Assembly (NCBI GenBank): GCA_018136815.1
Contig: CM030940.1
Location: 2,401,915-2,465,914 of the forward strand
Origin: Isochrysis galbana
Lineage: Eukaryota; Haptophyta; Isochrysidales; Isochrysidaceae
DNA: 64,000 bases
Reading direction: 5' to 3'
The position numbers were made by a program, and so were the translations under genes. This document shows positions 18,861-29,461 of the stretch, in pieces. Below the pieces are notes generated by a model, which saw nothing but the letters and a program-made list of their open reading frames with translations, did no database searches and had not been told where the DNA came from. Every line of letters starts with the position of its first letter. Position 1 is the stretch's first letter.

Positions 18861-20901
18861 ATGGGCAGCAGCAGCAAAGACAAGGAGAAGAAAGGCAAGG
18901 AGAAGAAGGAGAAGAAAGAGAAGAGCTCGTCCAAGGAGAAGAAGGATACGGACGCGCCCTCGCCCCCGTCCGCGCCCGGAGGCTCCATCTCCTGTGAGGC
19001 AGCGAGCGCCGCGACCGCCGCCGCCGCCGCCGCCGGAGTCGCCGCAGGACTTGCTGCGGCAAACGCAGCGCAGGCGGAGCGCGCGCAGGCAGAGGCGGAG
19101 CGCGCGCAGGCAGAGGCGGAGCGCGCGCAGGCAGGGTCACAGCGCGCGCATTCGGAGGAGGCGCCGGCTGTCGCACCTCCTCCCTCACTCCCGCCACCGC
19201 CGCCGCCGCCGCAGCTGCCGGGCCAGCCATATGGGAGCCATCCGTACAATAGCGGCGGCTACTCTGCGAGGATGCTGGGCGGCGTGAACATGCCGCCTAT
19301 GCGATTGAGTGATGAGTCGCTGTACACCGACTACAGGCGGTGCATGGGCGCGCTCGAGCGTGTCATCAATGGCGATCTAGCCGCAAAGCGCGCTGCTCTG
19401 GCCGAGGCGGCACGGCGGATCGAGGACAATATGGAGGAGGTCAACCAGGCAGCCTCGCTGGTTCGCGCAGAGATGGACGCCGACTACGCGTCCGTCAATG
19501 AGCGTCTTGAGGCGGCGACGCGAGTAAAGCTCGCCATGCTCAGCCAGCAGCTCTCCTCCGTTGTGCTTGACCTCGAGGCGGTAGACTCGTTCATCGCAGA
19601 CGTTGCTAGCATCGGGAACAGCGCCTTGCGTGCTCAAGAGACACTGCCCACGTTGGCACCCTCGGCCAGCCCGAGTTTTGGGGCAACGGCCGTGCCAAGC
19701 ATGGCGACGCAGGGCGGTCCCATGTCCGCCGATGCCACCGCAGCATCTGCCTTCGCTCTTCTGCAACGACAGCCAGAGCTCATGGCGAGGGCGTCTAGAT
19801 TGGCTTCCAAGCGTGTGCTGCAGCCGGAGCCCGTGGCTAGCAACGACTTGCCGCGGGAAACTGCCGAGCGAAACGCCAGATTGCAGAGGGCAGAGGTACG
19901 TGCCCCAGTCGCATGCACTCACTGCAGCCTTGACGGTGCCACGCTCGCAGGCCTATCCGAGGTTCCCTCGTCTCCCGCGAACCGATTGTGCAGGCGCTCG
20001 AGCAGCTTGTGAGGGTGAAGGACTCAATGCTTTGGTCAGCTCTTGGTGATGTGAAGGCGAAGGATGAGGAGGTAGGGGCCACCGCTGCGCAGCTCTCAGA
20101 GGTGTGCTGCCTGGGCCACTGATGGTCGCTGGGTGGCTGCTGACAATCTGCATGTCGCATCGAGATGCCCGCCCATCTCCCATCTGCAACAGCCATTACG
20201 TAGCTGTGGCATCCCTCGCCCACCTGCGGCCTCATGTGATGCTATCTCTCAGGTCCGCGCGATGGCCGAGGCCATGCGGGAAGCCTCTCGTGAAGAGATC
20301 ATGCATTGGGCCGAGGTGGCCGACGCGTACCAGGGTGAACTCCGTGCCGCCGAGGACAAGGTCACCTCCACCACCAATGAGCTCGCTGAGGTATTTTTGT
20401 TGCAGTCTCCCTGTGCCGACCATCGCATGTTCCGGTCATCACATGACTTTACCCCATCGGTTTCACGGCCGATAGATCGCCCCTTGCCCATTTCCACTGC
20501 ACTTTCAGGTGCGCTCTCAGTTACACTCTCTATCAGCTCACAATGCCGAGCTTCGCCAACATCTCGCACATGCGAACGCCCTCTTGTCCGAGTTGTCTAC
20601 TGCGCGTGCCACAGCCGACGCCGCTCGCGCGCAGGCCGATCGGCTAGCAGCGCACAATGAGGCCCTCGTTGCTCACGCCGAACAGCTACGTCAGCACCTC
20701 GCTGCGGTTGCTCTACAAGCTGGGGCGGGGCAAGAGGACGACAACGTTGCTGAGACGAGCGCAGCTGGAGCTACTGCTGGATCAGGCAGCTTGGCGGATG
20801 CCGACTTCACCAACTCGTTCGGTCAGCGTGGTCAATCGACATTTGGATCATGGGGTCATCGCGTCGTGACCTCCGTGGGCCTCAACGATTCCCTCGACTA
20901 G
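18861..20901 (+). CDS. low-complexity and coiled-coil protein, about four exons
   Basis: Exon 1 runs from ATG 18861 to about 19898, exon 2 about 19960-20101, exon 3 20253-20390 and exon 4 20509-20901. Exons 3 and 4 have clean phase-0 borders (CTCAG acceptor, GTATTT donor, TTTCAG acceptor). The exon 1/2 joint is uncertain because the best donor and acceptor differ in phase. The N-terminus is a Lys/Glu/Ser run, followed by Ala-rich decapeptide-like repeats (AQAEAERAQ three times) and a Pro run. A coiled coil near LAAKRAALAEAARRIEDNME follows. Later exons add more heptad-like helices (AHNAELRQHLAHAN). No enzyme motif is present; a structural or scaffold role is inferred. Confidence 0.6.
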
Positions 20902-21557
20902 AATGAGGCCATTGCAAACCGGCGACTGAGACTGAAGTCCAGCAATCAAGGTGAATCGCAGTCTAGACCTCGAAGCCACCTATTCGTCTGTAGTCAACTC
21001 TTTTGACTGTCGACATCTTCGACGGCGTGCAACGTTGGGGTGTAGGCAATCCGTGCATGCGCACCGTGAACTACAGTCTACGAGCATTGAGTATTGCTGC
21101 GGTATGATGCACGGGTGCGTCGTGTCCGTGCTCGAGGCCACGTTCTTTCTATCTAGTAGTATGTTCATGGCCTGAAGCAAGGCGAGATGTGCAAATGTGC
21201 ATGGCCAATGGCGGGATTGGGGCGGGAGAGAAATCAGCAGAGCGTCATTTCCTTCATCTACTTGTGTTGCAGCAAACATAGGGCAAATGTACGCGTAGCT
21301 TACGGCTTAAGCGCGTATCATGAGTATTACTGAATGTGAGGAAGCCTCGTGATAGGGCACCGAATAAGGGGGGGGAGGGGGCATACCGAAGGGGGAGGAA
21401 GGGGGGAGAGCGGGCATACCGAAGGGGGAGGAGGAGGAGATATTTTAGGAGAGGGAGATAAGCCAGGGGAGCACAAGCAAACAGTGGAGAGAGGGCCAGT
21501 GGTGGCGGGCGTGGAGAGGGGGAGGGAGAGGGTTGGGGACGGCACGGCCCCTGGCGA
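20902..21557. other. intergenic region
   Basis: No gene is seen. The right part (21360-21557) is G/A-rich, with two copies of GGGCATACCGAAGGGGGAGG. Confidence 0.5.
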
Positions 21558-21585
21558 GGGGGGGGGGGGGGGGGGGGGGGGGGGG
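21558..21585. repeat. poly-G run of 28
   Basis: An uninterrupted G homopolymer ends 10 bases before the FkbM start codon. It could form a quadruplex and affect transcription or assembly. Confidence 0.9.
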
Positions 21586-21595
21586 CTGCTGTCCA

Positions 21596-22447
21596 ATGCT
21601 CGCGTGTGGGCTAGGCACGTTCGGTCTGCCGGTATCTGACGCGCGCGTTCACTGGGACGAGTGCACCTTCCAGAGCATCCGCCACGACCCCATCGATCAG
21701 TTCGTCTTCTCCCTCCTCGGTGGCACCTTTGACAGGTGGCGCACGGACTTCCTCGGCTCTCACCACTGCTCTGTCTGGCAGCGAGCTGTCAGAGGTCATA
21801 AGTGCTCTTGCTCTGCTCCGGCCGAGCTGGTAGGCTCGGGTGTCTTCGTGGAGATCGGTGCCAACGACGGGCTACACATGTCCAACTCCTGGTTCTTCGA
21901 GAAGACGCTTGGTTGGAAGGGCATCTGCGTCGAAGCCAACCCGAGTGTCTTTAAGGCACTCAAAATTAACCGGCCAGGATGTACGAATGTCAACGCGCTA
22001 GTAGGTGTGAAGAACGGGACGGCGGCTGCCAGCGCCCCCTTCATCTCGTTCTACCGCACCAGGGAGAAGGCGAAGGTGGCGAACGATTGGGAGACTGGGC
22101 TGAGTGGCATCGAGGGAAGCAACAACGAGACGTTGCGGAATCTAGCAACTGCTCAGGCATTCGCTCACCGTGCCAAGGGCCTCGAAGTGCGCCGCGACAT
22201 GCTCCCCATTCGTACCTTTGCCGACATTTTTGCGGAGAACAATATCTCGCAGATTGACTTCATGTCCTTGGATGTGGAGGGTCATGAGCTTGATGTGTTG
22301 AGATCCATCAACTTCTCAAAGGTGAGAGTCCGCATCATAGCGACGGAAACCACCACCCCTGAATCTCAACTCTTACTGACGGATCTCGGCTATCGCGATC
22401 TCGGATTGCAATTTCCCTTGAAAGACCGGGTCTTTGTGCTGCCGTAA
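21596..22447 (+). CDS. FkbM family SAM-dependent methyltransferase
   Basis: A 283-aa frame is taken from ATG 21596, since upstream in-frame codons lie in the poly-G run. FVEIGANDG near residue 83 is the class I SAM-binding loop. GWKGICVEANP is the following strand with the acidic ribose-binding residue, and DFMSLDVEGHELDVL near residue 240 is the signature of FkbM proteins. The segment before the SAM domain is Cys-containing (HKCSCSAPAEL). FkbM enzymes O-methylate sugars or polyketides; the substrate here is unknown. The C-terminus is compact, ending soon after the last strand as usual. Confidence 0.85.
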   Translation: MLACGLGTFGLPVSDARVHWDECTFQSIRHDPIDQFVFSLLGGTFDRWRTDFLGSHHCSVWQRAVRGHKCSCSAPAELVGSGVFVEIGANDGLHMSNSWFFEKTLGWKGICVEANPSVFKALKINRPGCTNVNALVGVKNGTAAASAPFISFYRTREKAKVANDWETGLSGIEGSNNETLRNLATAQAFAHRAKGLEVRRDMLPIRTFADIFAENNISQIDFMSLDVEGHELDVLRSINFSKVRVRIIATETTTPESQLLLTDLGYRDLGLQFPLKDRVFVLP

Positions 22448-23100
22448 GGCTGCCCATGCATGCACGAGCACGCACACCTTTGCACGTTGTGAGGTGGCTC
22501 TGCTTCGTCCACCGAACTGTTCCTACTTTCCGCTTGCGAATGCTTACAGGTTGTTGCTTGGCTGGTTAGAGTGGCTTGAGTGTATTATCGATCGTGTCTT
22601 ATGTGTAATATGTTGTATCTTGTTGTGTTCTGAGAAATTGTGATTGGTGATTGATGTGAAAAAGCTCTGGCCGGGCGCGCTCTTCCGCGCTCGCTACATG
22701 CGTGCATCGTGCCTCGCGGCGATTCGTGGCTTCTTCTCGTTCCGAAGACCTAACGACACAAAATTTGAAGGACTCCGGATGGGCTCCCTGAAAATAGAGG
22801 TGGGGGAGAGTGGGTTGAAAAAAAAACTCTTGTTGATCCGGAGGCCCACATTTTTTTATCTTCGGACCGGGGGAAGATTTCCCCTCGTCTCTCTCCCCGC
22901 TCTAATCCGAATCCGAGGCAGAGCGATGGCGACCGACCCGCCTGACAGGCCGACCTTAGCCGCGCTCCAGCGAGAGCACGGAGGTGTCGTTCCGTCAATT
23001 GTGGGACATGAGTCGAATTGAGCGATCGAATGTCCACAGTTGTTATTTTAAAATTAAATGTAGACTAGCGTAACATTCCCTGCTTCCCGCGACGCGTGTC
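22448..23100. other. intergenic region
   Basis: No gene is recognised. Around 22910-22945 an ATGGCGACCGAC context resembles one at 32010-32035, perhaps two copies of a dispersed element start. Confidence 0.4.
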
Positions 23101-23104
23101 CCCC

Positions 23105-23690
23105 CCCGGAGGGCGCCGTGTCGGCGCTTTTCGATTGTGATTCGCGATGTGCATCGGCCCCCTGCGGGGCGCCGTGCGTGCGCATGTCAACTTTTTCCCC
23201 TAAGGCCCACATTCACGTAAAGTAGCCATATAAGAGATGTTTCGTTACGCAGCACGTGTGATGACTTGCAATCATTGTGCACGCCGTGTGCCGTGCATCG
23301 CCCCCCCCCCCCCCCGCGGGGGCGCCGTGACAATTTTCCCCCTGTGCGTACCCATAAGGCCCACACTCACGTAAGTAGCCATATGAGAGATGTTTCGTTG
23401 CGCAGCACGTGTGATGACTTGCAATCATTGTGCACGCCGTTCGTGGGCACGGCGCGATGTGCATCGCCCCCCCCCCCCGCGGGGGCGCCGTGCGTGCGCA
23501 TGCCAATTGTTTCCCCTGTGCGTACCCCTAAGGCCCACAATCACGTAAAGTAGCCATATAAGAGATGTTTAGTTGCGCAGCACGTGTGATGACTTGCAAT
23601 CACATTGTGCACGCCGTGCGTGGGCACGGCGCGATGTGCATCGGCCCCCCCGCGGGGGCGCCGTGCGTGCGCATAGCAACTTCCAGGAAG
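23105..23690. repeat. satellite-like tandem array, about 165-180 bp period
   Basis: Three full units and one partial share, in order, a C run and GCGGGG block, GCGCCGTG, TTTCCCC, AAGGCCCACA, CACGTAA, TAGCCATAT, GAGATGTTT, GCAGCACGTGTGATGACTTG, CAATCA and GTGCACGCCGT. Units differ mainly in C-run length and in small indels near CCTGTGCGTACCC. Confidence 0.88.
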
Positions 23691-24169
23691 GTGCACGCCG
23701 TGCGTTCACTCTTTCCGCGGGGGGACTCTGGACGCAGAGGCGGTCGGGGACCGTGGGGGCACCCCCTGGGACCGGGGGAATTATTACAGTATACTGCGAA
23801 ATCACTAACGTAAACAACTGGTAGGTCTTTTGGTCTCTCCCCTCCCCGGGTCCCCTCCCCCGGGTCCCCTCCTCCCCCTCTCATCGACCTACCAGAGAGA
23901 GACGGCTCCTACTGCCTGCCTCCCTCCTCCGGAAAAACAGCAGCACATGGACGAGGATAAGATCGTCAGACGTGAAGAGAACAAAGAAAAGCGTAGACAC
24001 CCAAGGATCCAGGTTGAGCACAAATTCGGCGACTTGACGCGGCGGCCGATTTGTACGCGTCGTCCCACTCACTTCTCCCTTTTACAGGAGCTTTGCTCGG
24101 ACCCCCCGACCCGGACCCGTTACGCGGTCTCGCGCCGCCGCCTCAGCTTTCGCCGCCGCCGCCCTCGCC

Positions 24170-24612
24170 ATGGAAGCCACCGTTGCGACGGAACACGTCG
24201 CCGTTTACAACTCCATCCTCGAACACATCCTCGACGACGACGCCCTACCCTTCCTCGCCACTACCACCGACACTCTCGACGCTGCACGCGCACGCCTCCT
24301 CACCGCCTCCGCAGCTCTTCCCCCTCCGCCTTTCCTCCTCATCTCCCCCGCCCCTCCCGAGCTCTCGTGCCTCAAAGCCACACAAGAAGTCGTCGATGTC
24401 AACACCCCCTCCGGCCCCGCGCGCTTCACAGTGCCTGCCACCGCCCGTGAAGTTCTCGCATCGCCACAGCGCGATGCGTGGCTGGCCGCCGATGAGAAAG
24501 CCCTCCACAGCATCCTCGCCTTCCCCGGAAATCGCCTCGTTCCCGTCTCCGTTCCCCGCGAAGAGGGCATCCCCATCTCGCCGGTTGTCACCGCCCGCAA
24601 GATCAAGATCGA
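24170..24612 (+). pseudogene. Copia polyprotein fragment (start of reverse transcriptase)
   Basis: In the frame from ATG 24170, ATAREVLASPQRDAWLAADE followed by EKALHSI and later VVTARKIKIDP is the conserved entry to the Copia reverse-transcriptase domain. The frame breaks within a few residues of that lysine and runs into hAT sequence, so everything catalytic is missing. Confidence 0.75.
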
Positions 24613-24659
24613 CCCCCCCACGAAAAAAGTGCAACAAGATCAATGGGGATAGGGCTCCT

Positions 24660-25817
24660 TCACTGGCCGACTCATATCAAGGCAGCCTTGACTGCTTCAT
24701 GAAGAATGTGTGCAGTGACAAGGCGAAGGTGCGCATCAAGGGTATCACCGATCGCGAATTCATGTGGGGAGAAGCTTTCCTAGCGATAGCTGTGTCGCAA
24801 GTTCGTGAGGTGGTCGGTTTCATCTGTGCGCATCAAAAGACTCTCGCGCGCTACCGTGCATTGTGTGAAGAGGTGCCCAAGACTGACCGACCTCAGGGTG
24901 GCATGGAGTTGCTGAAGGCCTGCGAGACGCGCTTCGCTTCGACGTTGCTGATGATGAGGAGGTACAAGAACGTCCATTTTGTGTTGGAGCGGCTAGTGAT
25001 TGATGCAGAATATGTGCAGTGGGTTGAGGCGCAGCCACGCGAGAAGCGGGACAAAGCGCAAGCAGCAAAGCGCATCATACGCAATGACGATCTGGTGGAG
25101 TCTATCAACACAGCGATAGCAATTCTCGAGCCGGTGTATCGACTCCTTAGGCTGTGTGACGGCAAGCTAGGCGCAAATCTTGGTAAGGTATATGGGTATA
25201 TGTTGCAGATTGACACGCACCTTCGGACAGGCACTATTCCCGGCTTGGATGCACAAAAGAGGCACAAGGTCCACGAACTATTCATGGCTAGATGGGAATA
25301 CTTCCATGTCCCAGTCATGACAGCCGCATATTGTCTCGAGCCTGAGTTCTGTCGTCGCAAGTTTTCGTCAAATGAACAGAAGGAACTGAGGATGTGTTTT
25401 CGGCAGATGGCGACACGGGAGCACCCTTACCCGGACATATTGGCTGAGTATTCGGACTTCCAAGAGGCTTGCATCAGTGGCTTCCATGATCTTAATGATG
25501 AAGTGGCATTCTCCAATCGCGCTCGAGTGATGGCTTCGTACAAATGGGCGAACATTTATTTAGCGTCATGGCCTCATCTTCAGTGGGCTGCTTGCCGTTT
25601 GCTTGCGCTTTCGTGTTCTGCTTCGGGATGTGAGCGGTCGTGGTCTGTGCAAGACTGGATCCACTCAAAGAAGCGCAATAGGCTGGGTGCATCCACGGTG
25701 GAGAGGCTTGTGAGGTGCCACACAAATCTTGTGCTTGAGGATTTGCTGAAAGATTGGGAGTCACACGTGCTACCTTGGGACCTAGAGATGATAGTGGAGG
25801 AGCCCGATGACGAGTGA
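24660..25817 (+). pseudogene. hAT transposase, C-terminal two-thirds
   Basis: An open frame runs through to TGA at 25817. It contains ETRFASTLLMMRRY and the C-terminal dimerisation domain: YLASWPHLQWAACRLLALSC, then CERSWSVQDWIHSKKRNRL and VERLVRCHTNL. These are the most conserved hAT motifs. The N-terminal zinc finger and the first catalytic acid are absent; upstream DNA is the Copia fragment. An RNase H-fold start is therefore missing and the copy is inactive. Its right terminal repeat is at 25965-25990. Confidence 0.85.
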
Positions 25818-25964
25818 TATGTTGTTATATGTCGTAAGCGTACACTACCTTATAATTATAATCATTATAACATTACAATACCCTTATAATACTAACCTGA
25901 TATTGAACCTGATATCAGGCTGATATCAGGCTGACATCAGGTATAAGGCCGGCGAGCCCTTACG

Positions 25965-25990
25965 ACCTGATACCTGACGTCCCATCCGGG
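25965..25990. repeat. hAT right terminal inverted repeat
   Basis: The reverse complement of 25973-25990 begins CCCGGATGGGACGTCAGG. It matches the ends of the 393-bp element at 31403-31795 (TCCGGATGGGACAATAGG and CCCGGATGGGACAACAGG). Subterminal copies of CTGATATCAGG and related palindromes precede it. Confidence 0.75.
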
Positions 25991-26016
25991 GTGGCTACGA
26001 TAGACAGCTACACAGC

Positions 26017-26051
26017 CGCGCGCGAGGTGAGAATTTTAAAAGTTTTTTTTT
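26017..26051 (+). repeat. retroelement 3' tail fragment
   Basis: GCGCGCGAGGTGAGAATTTT followed by AAAAGTTTTTTTTT matches the 3' tail shared with 31490-31525, 35405-35440, 40283-40320 and 47230-47280. Confidence 0.6.
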
Positions 26052-26233
26052 CTCGTCTCGCGTGACCGCATGCCGGTCGAGGTCCCTCGCTCGTCCTCAG
26101 CTCCTCCGATGTGTGCCTCCCATGTGTCCGGTGGCCCGTGCCCCATGTCTCTGGACTGTACCTCACATGTTACATACATCAATCCTCTTGCCCCCACATG
26201 CAACACAGCCACAGCTCCACTCCATCCCACACA
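26052..26233 (+). mobile_element. Copia LTR fragment
   Basis: It matches the 3' part of the LTR of the element at 15825-18220, here on the plus strand, ending in CATCCCACACA. No primer-binding site follows, so it is the right end of a former element. It lies in the same orientation as the reverse-transcriptase fragment at 24170, which suggests one Copia broken by the hAT copy. Confidence 0.8.
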
Positions 26234-26393
26234 TATACATACACGCTTTTCACGAGCGCGGCGGCACTGCTCTCTGCGAGCTGTTGCCAGTGGGGGGTAG
26301 ATAGGAGATAGGAGTAGCACATCGCACCCCAATTCTTTTCTCCTATCAAGATTTTTCCCGCATCCCTGCCCCCCTACCCCACACGTGTTCTCA

Positions 26394-28686
26394 CTACGGT
26401 CGGCTTGAATCAGAGTCCGAGTTGGTCGCAGCCGACGAGCCATTCCCAGAAGAGTGGACTGTGCCGCGACTGCCGGCAGATGTCGATGTACTTTCGCTAG
26501 AAACCGCATTCATGGCGCGAGCGTCCCGTGCTGCCCGCACCCCTCGCGCGAATTCTGCGGCTCCCTCGCAAGCATCATCGGCTGAGTGGCGCTTCACCAT
26601 CAGGTAGGACTGCAAAAGTGCCATGCTGAAATCGGGAGGGGATTGAATGAATTGATCCCGAGGGCACAGGTCCATGAGGCGACGAGCCAGCCACGCAGGA
26701 CGTCAGTGACAAGGGTCGCCTTTAGACCATTGGAATCGTCCTGCTCAGCGTGCCGCTCACCTCAATTTACAACCGTGCATGGTTTTGACAAAATCCTCGG
26801 CTCGGCGCTCTTCTCCGGGGAAAAAGTTAACGAAGAGCCTGCGGATTTGCGATGAAGAAGCGTCACCAACCTCATGAATAACGTCGACGCGGCCAGGACG
26901 AATGAGGGCGGGATCGAGACGCTCAATGTGATTGGTCGTCATGAAGAGAAGCCGCTCCTGCCAACACAAGGCATATGAGGGTTCAGCGACAGCGCCCCTC
27001 GTCCCCATCCGCCCACACAAGCGTCGGCCCCGAGGAAAGCTGCAAAAAAAGAAGCGACTCACTTCGCCGGCCGCAACGCCATCGAGAGCATTCAGAAGCC
27101 CGGAAAAGGTGACAAAGGATGCGCGCCTAGGAGCGGGCATAGGTGGGACAGGGGATTTTAGAGATGGGTAGCACTAGCCGGGACCAATGGCGTGGGTGAA
27201 GTCGGGAGAGGCATGGGTAAAGTCAAAGTGTGACCATGGCACAGTGCCACGGAAGCACACGCAAAGGACGCTTAGTTTTGGGTTGGCGAGAGTATCCCTG
27301 ATTGATACATTTGCTGACCTGTCTCGTGGGTCCCGGTCTCGGAGGAAGGCTGAATCGACATCTTCTAGGAGAATCAACGAGGCTGGTGGCGCATGGGTGA
27401 GGGCGTGAGCAAGCCGGTCGTCGGTGAGACCTGGTTCGGCTAGGTTAAGCATGCTGCCAGAGAAAGGGTGGGGCAGAGGCGTCACGAGGAGGACAGAGGC
27501 GTCATGCCGAGGAGAAGGCCACGGGCGTGAATGCGGGAGCACAAGATATTGCGAGCGGGCAGAACGTGTTGGGCCGTCGAATCACCAGATGTCGTAACCG
27601 ATTGATCCAGCGAGTGCCGCTACAAAGGAAGATTTGCCCGAGCCTGGTGTGCCGTGCAATAGGTATCCACGGCGGTAGGGGATGCCGCGAGCGATGTACC
27701 ATGCCTGCTAGGTAAGGCTTGGGTAATGAGAAACGAAGCTGTGGAGGAAAATGCGGACGGTGTCCGAAACTGGGCGAGGCACGGGCGCAAGCGATTCGGA
27801 AAATCGGCAAAAAGCACGGGGACTGCATCTCCACCTGTGACTCCACAAACTCATTGACATCGGCAACAATGTGCTCAGCAATGCCATCATCAAGCACAAC
27901 AGAGGAGAGCGGGCGCCGGCGACGAGGCGCACCAAACGGACGCCATTCTGTACCCCAATTCGAGTAGATGGTGGTTGTCTGGGCATATGGAGAGGGAACG
28001 AGCGATGCGGTCAACAAGGTGGTGTTCACTCACTGCAAAGATCGGGTGGCTGGGCCATCCCCGCTCGCTTAAAGTCGCCGGGAGCACGGGACCTGGTCTT
28101 ACACAACACTCGCCTGCTCCTGCTTAGAGTTTGCATGGGCATGCGCCTCCTCAAGGAAGCGCGAGAAGACTTCTGGCGATCGTCCGAACGCCGTGAGCTT
28201 GACAGACTCCCATGGCTGCCCCGTTTGCAGGTCGACCGTCTGTTGCTCCCGCTGCCGCTCAACCATCAGCATCTGCCCGCGGTATCTCAGCACATGCCGG
28301 CCTGGGCATGGCGCGAACTCGAACCTTGTCTCAATCTTCCCATTGGCGAGCCTCTGCACCACGGTGTCGACGGAGACGTGCTGTCGGAATGCACCGGAGG
28401 ATGTGCCAGTCCCCGAGCTCTGTGCCTGCTCCGTCAGCCACTGGAGCACCCACGGGTAAGACTTGTCCTTGGAGGTGACCTCTAGTGTAACGAGCAGGTG
28501 GCGCTGAGCGAGGGTGAGTGCTGCACGGCCTGCTCCGCGTAGGGCTGCGAGCCCGGTACCCGCGACTCCGAGCGCGAAGCCGGCCGAGAAGTATGGGTTG
28601 TCTTCCAGCCCGATGAGCGCGCTCATCCGGCTCGCAAGCCCGGAAGGAGGAGGAGGAGCTCCGGCCACCGCCTCGCTCGACGCCAT
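26394..28686 (-). CDS. BCS1: BCS1-like mitochondrial AAA+ ATPase, seven exons
   Basis: Exons: 28105-28686, 27835-27978, 27586-27704, 27319-27453, 27063-27126, 26761-26957 and 26394-26625. All join in frame with GT-AG borders, giving 490 aa. Exon 1 holds the BCS1 N-terminal domain with a hydrophobic segment near residues 33-52. Exon 2 has [12 protein letters not shown] and PLSSVVLD. Exon 3 has [20 protein letters not shown] (Walker A), exon 4 [11 protein letters not shown] (Walker B), exon 5 [13 protein letters not shown], and exon 6 [20 protein letters not shown] with the sensor Asn and arginine finger. BCS1 translocates the folded Rieske protein across the inner mitochondrial membrane during complex III assembly. 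The Ser/Thr-rich tail is specific to this copy. Confidence 0.92.
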
Positions 28687-28694
28687 TGGACAGA

Positions 28695-29040
28695 TAGGGA
28701 GGGAGCGGGAGGAAGGGGAGAGGGAGGGAGGGGGAGGAGCGAGGGGGAGGGCGGGGGAGAAGGCGGGGAGAGGTGGAGAAATGGAAAGAGAGGGAGGGGG
28801 AACTCAGACGTTGTGGGGAAGGGCGGAAGGGGACAAGCGAAAGAGGGAGGGAGGGAGAGAGACGAGACGGGGAGAGGGGGGGGGGAAGGCCGGAGAGAGG
28901 GAGAGAGAGAGAAAAAGTACTTAGCGGGAGAGAGAGAAGGGGGGGGGGGGGGAGAGAGAGAGAGAGGGAGAGAGAGAGAGACTCCTACTAGAACAAAACA
29001 GGGGGAGAGAGAGAAGTCCCTGGGAGAGAGGAGAGAGTCG
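28695..29040. repeat. GA-rich microsatellite upstream of BCS1
   Basis: GGGAGAGA-type units with several G runs start a few bases upstream of ATG 28686 and fill the spacer. Open frames within it are low-complexity shadows. Confidence 0.9.
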
Positions 29041-29070
29041 GAGAGGGAGTTTTCTCCGAACAGACACCGA

Positions 29071-29275
29071 TGAGATATTCGATAATATCTAAAATAGTGC
29101 GTCCAATCAAATCCCCAATAGAGCTCTACACTAGAGTATAGTATATTTACTGCAGTACCTTAGAGGAGGAGTAGAGAGGAGATATTCGATAATATAAATA
29201 GTACGTCTATCAAATCCCCAATAGAGCTCTACATGATATTATACTGCAGTACCTTAGAGTAGGAGTAGAGAGCTC
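29071..29275. repeat. two-copy tandem duplication of about 105 bp
   Basis: Both copies contain GATATTCGATAATAT, then CAAATCCCCAATAGAGCTCT, then ACTGCAGTACCTTAGAG and AGGAGTAGAGAG in the same order. They lie 190-390 bp upstream of the next gene start and are AT-rich compared with their surroundings. Confidence 0.8.
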
Positions 29276-29461
29276 CAGAGTAGAGTCTCTAGCTCTAGAG
29301 GAGAGTAGAGCAGCAGGAGTAGGGGAGTAGAGTAAAGAGTAAAGAGTAGAGAGTAAAGCGGCGATTCTGGGAGCACTCGCTGTGTTATTTTGAGATCAGC
29401 CGTGGCTATATACCGGAAGGGGGGCCCGCTCCCGCTCCGCGCGCGGCTCGCTCGCGTCGCC

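Noticed and set aside
18304-19249. 256- and 308-aa minus-strand frames
   Set aside because: They are antisense to the repetitive Lys/Glu and Ala-rich part of the coiled-coil gene and have shadow composition.
23105-23690. CRISPR-like repeat array
   Set aside because: Units are long, contiguous and without spacers, in a eukaryotic setting; it is a satellite.
24051-24655. N-terminal part of a 588-aa frame as a transposase N-terminus
   Set aside because: It is a Pro/Ser-rich shadow of the Copia frame; only the hAT part from about 24660 is real.
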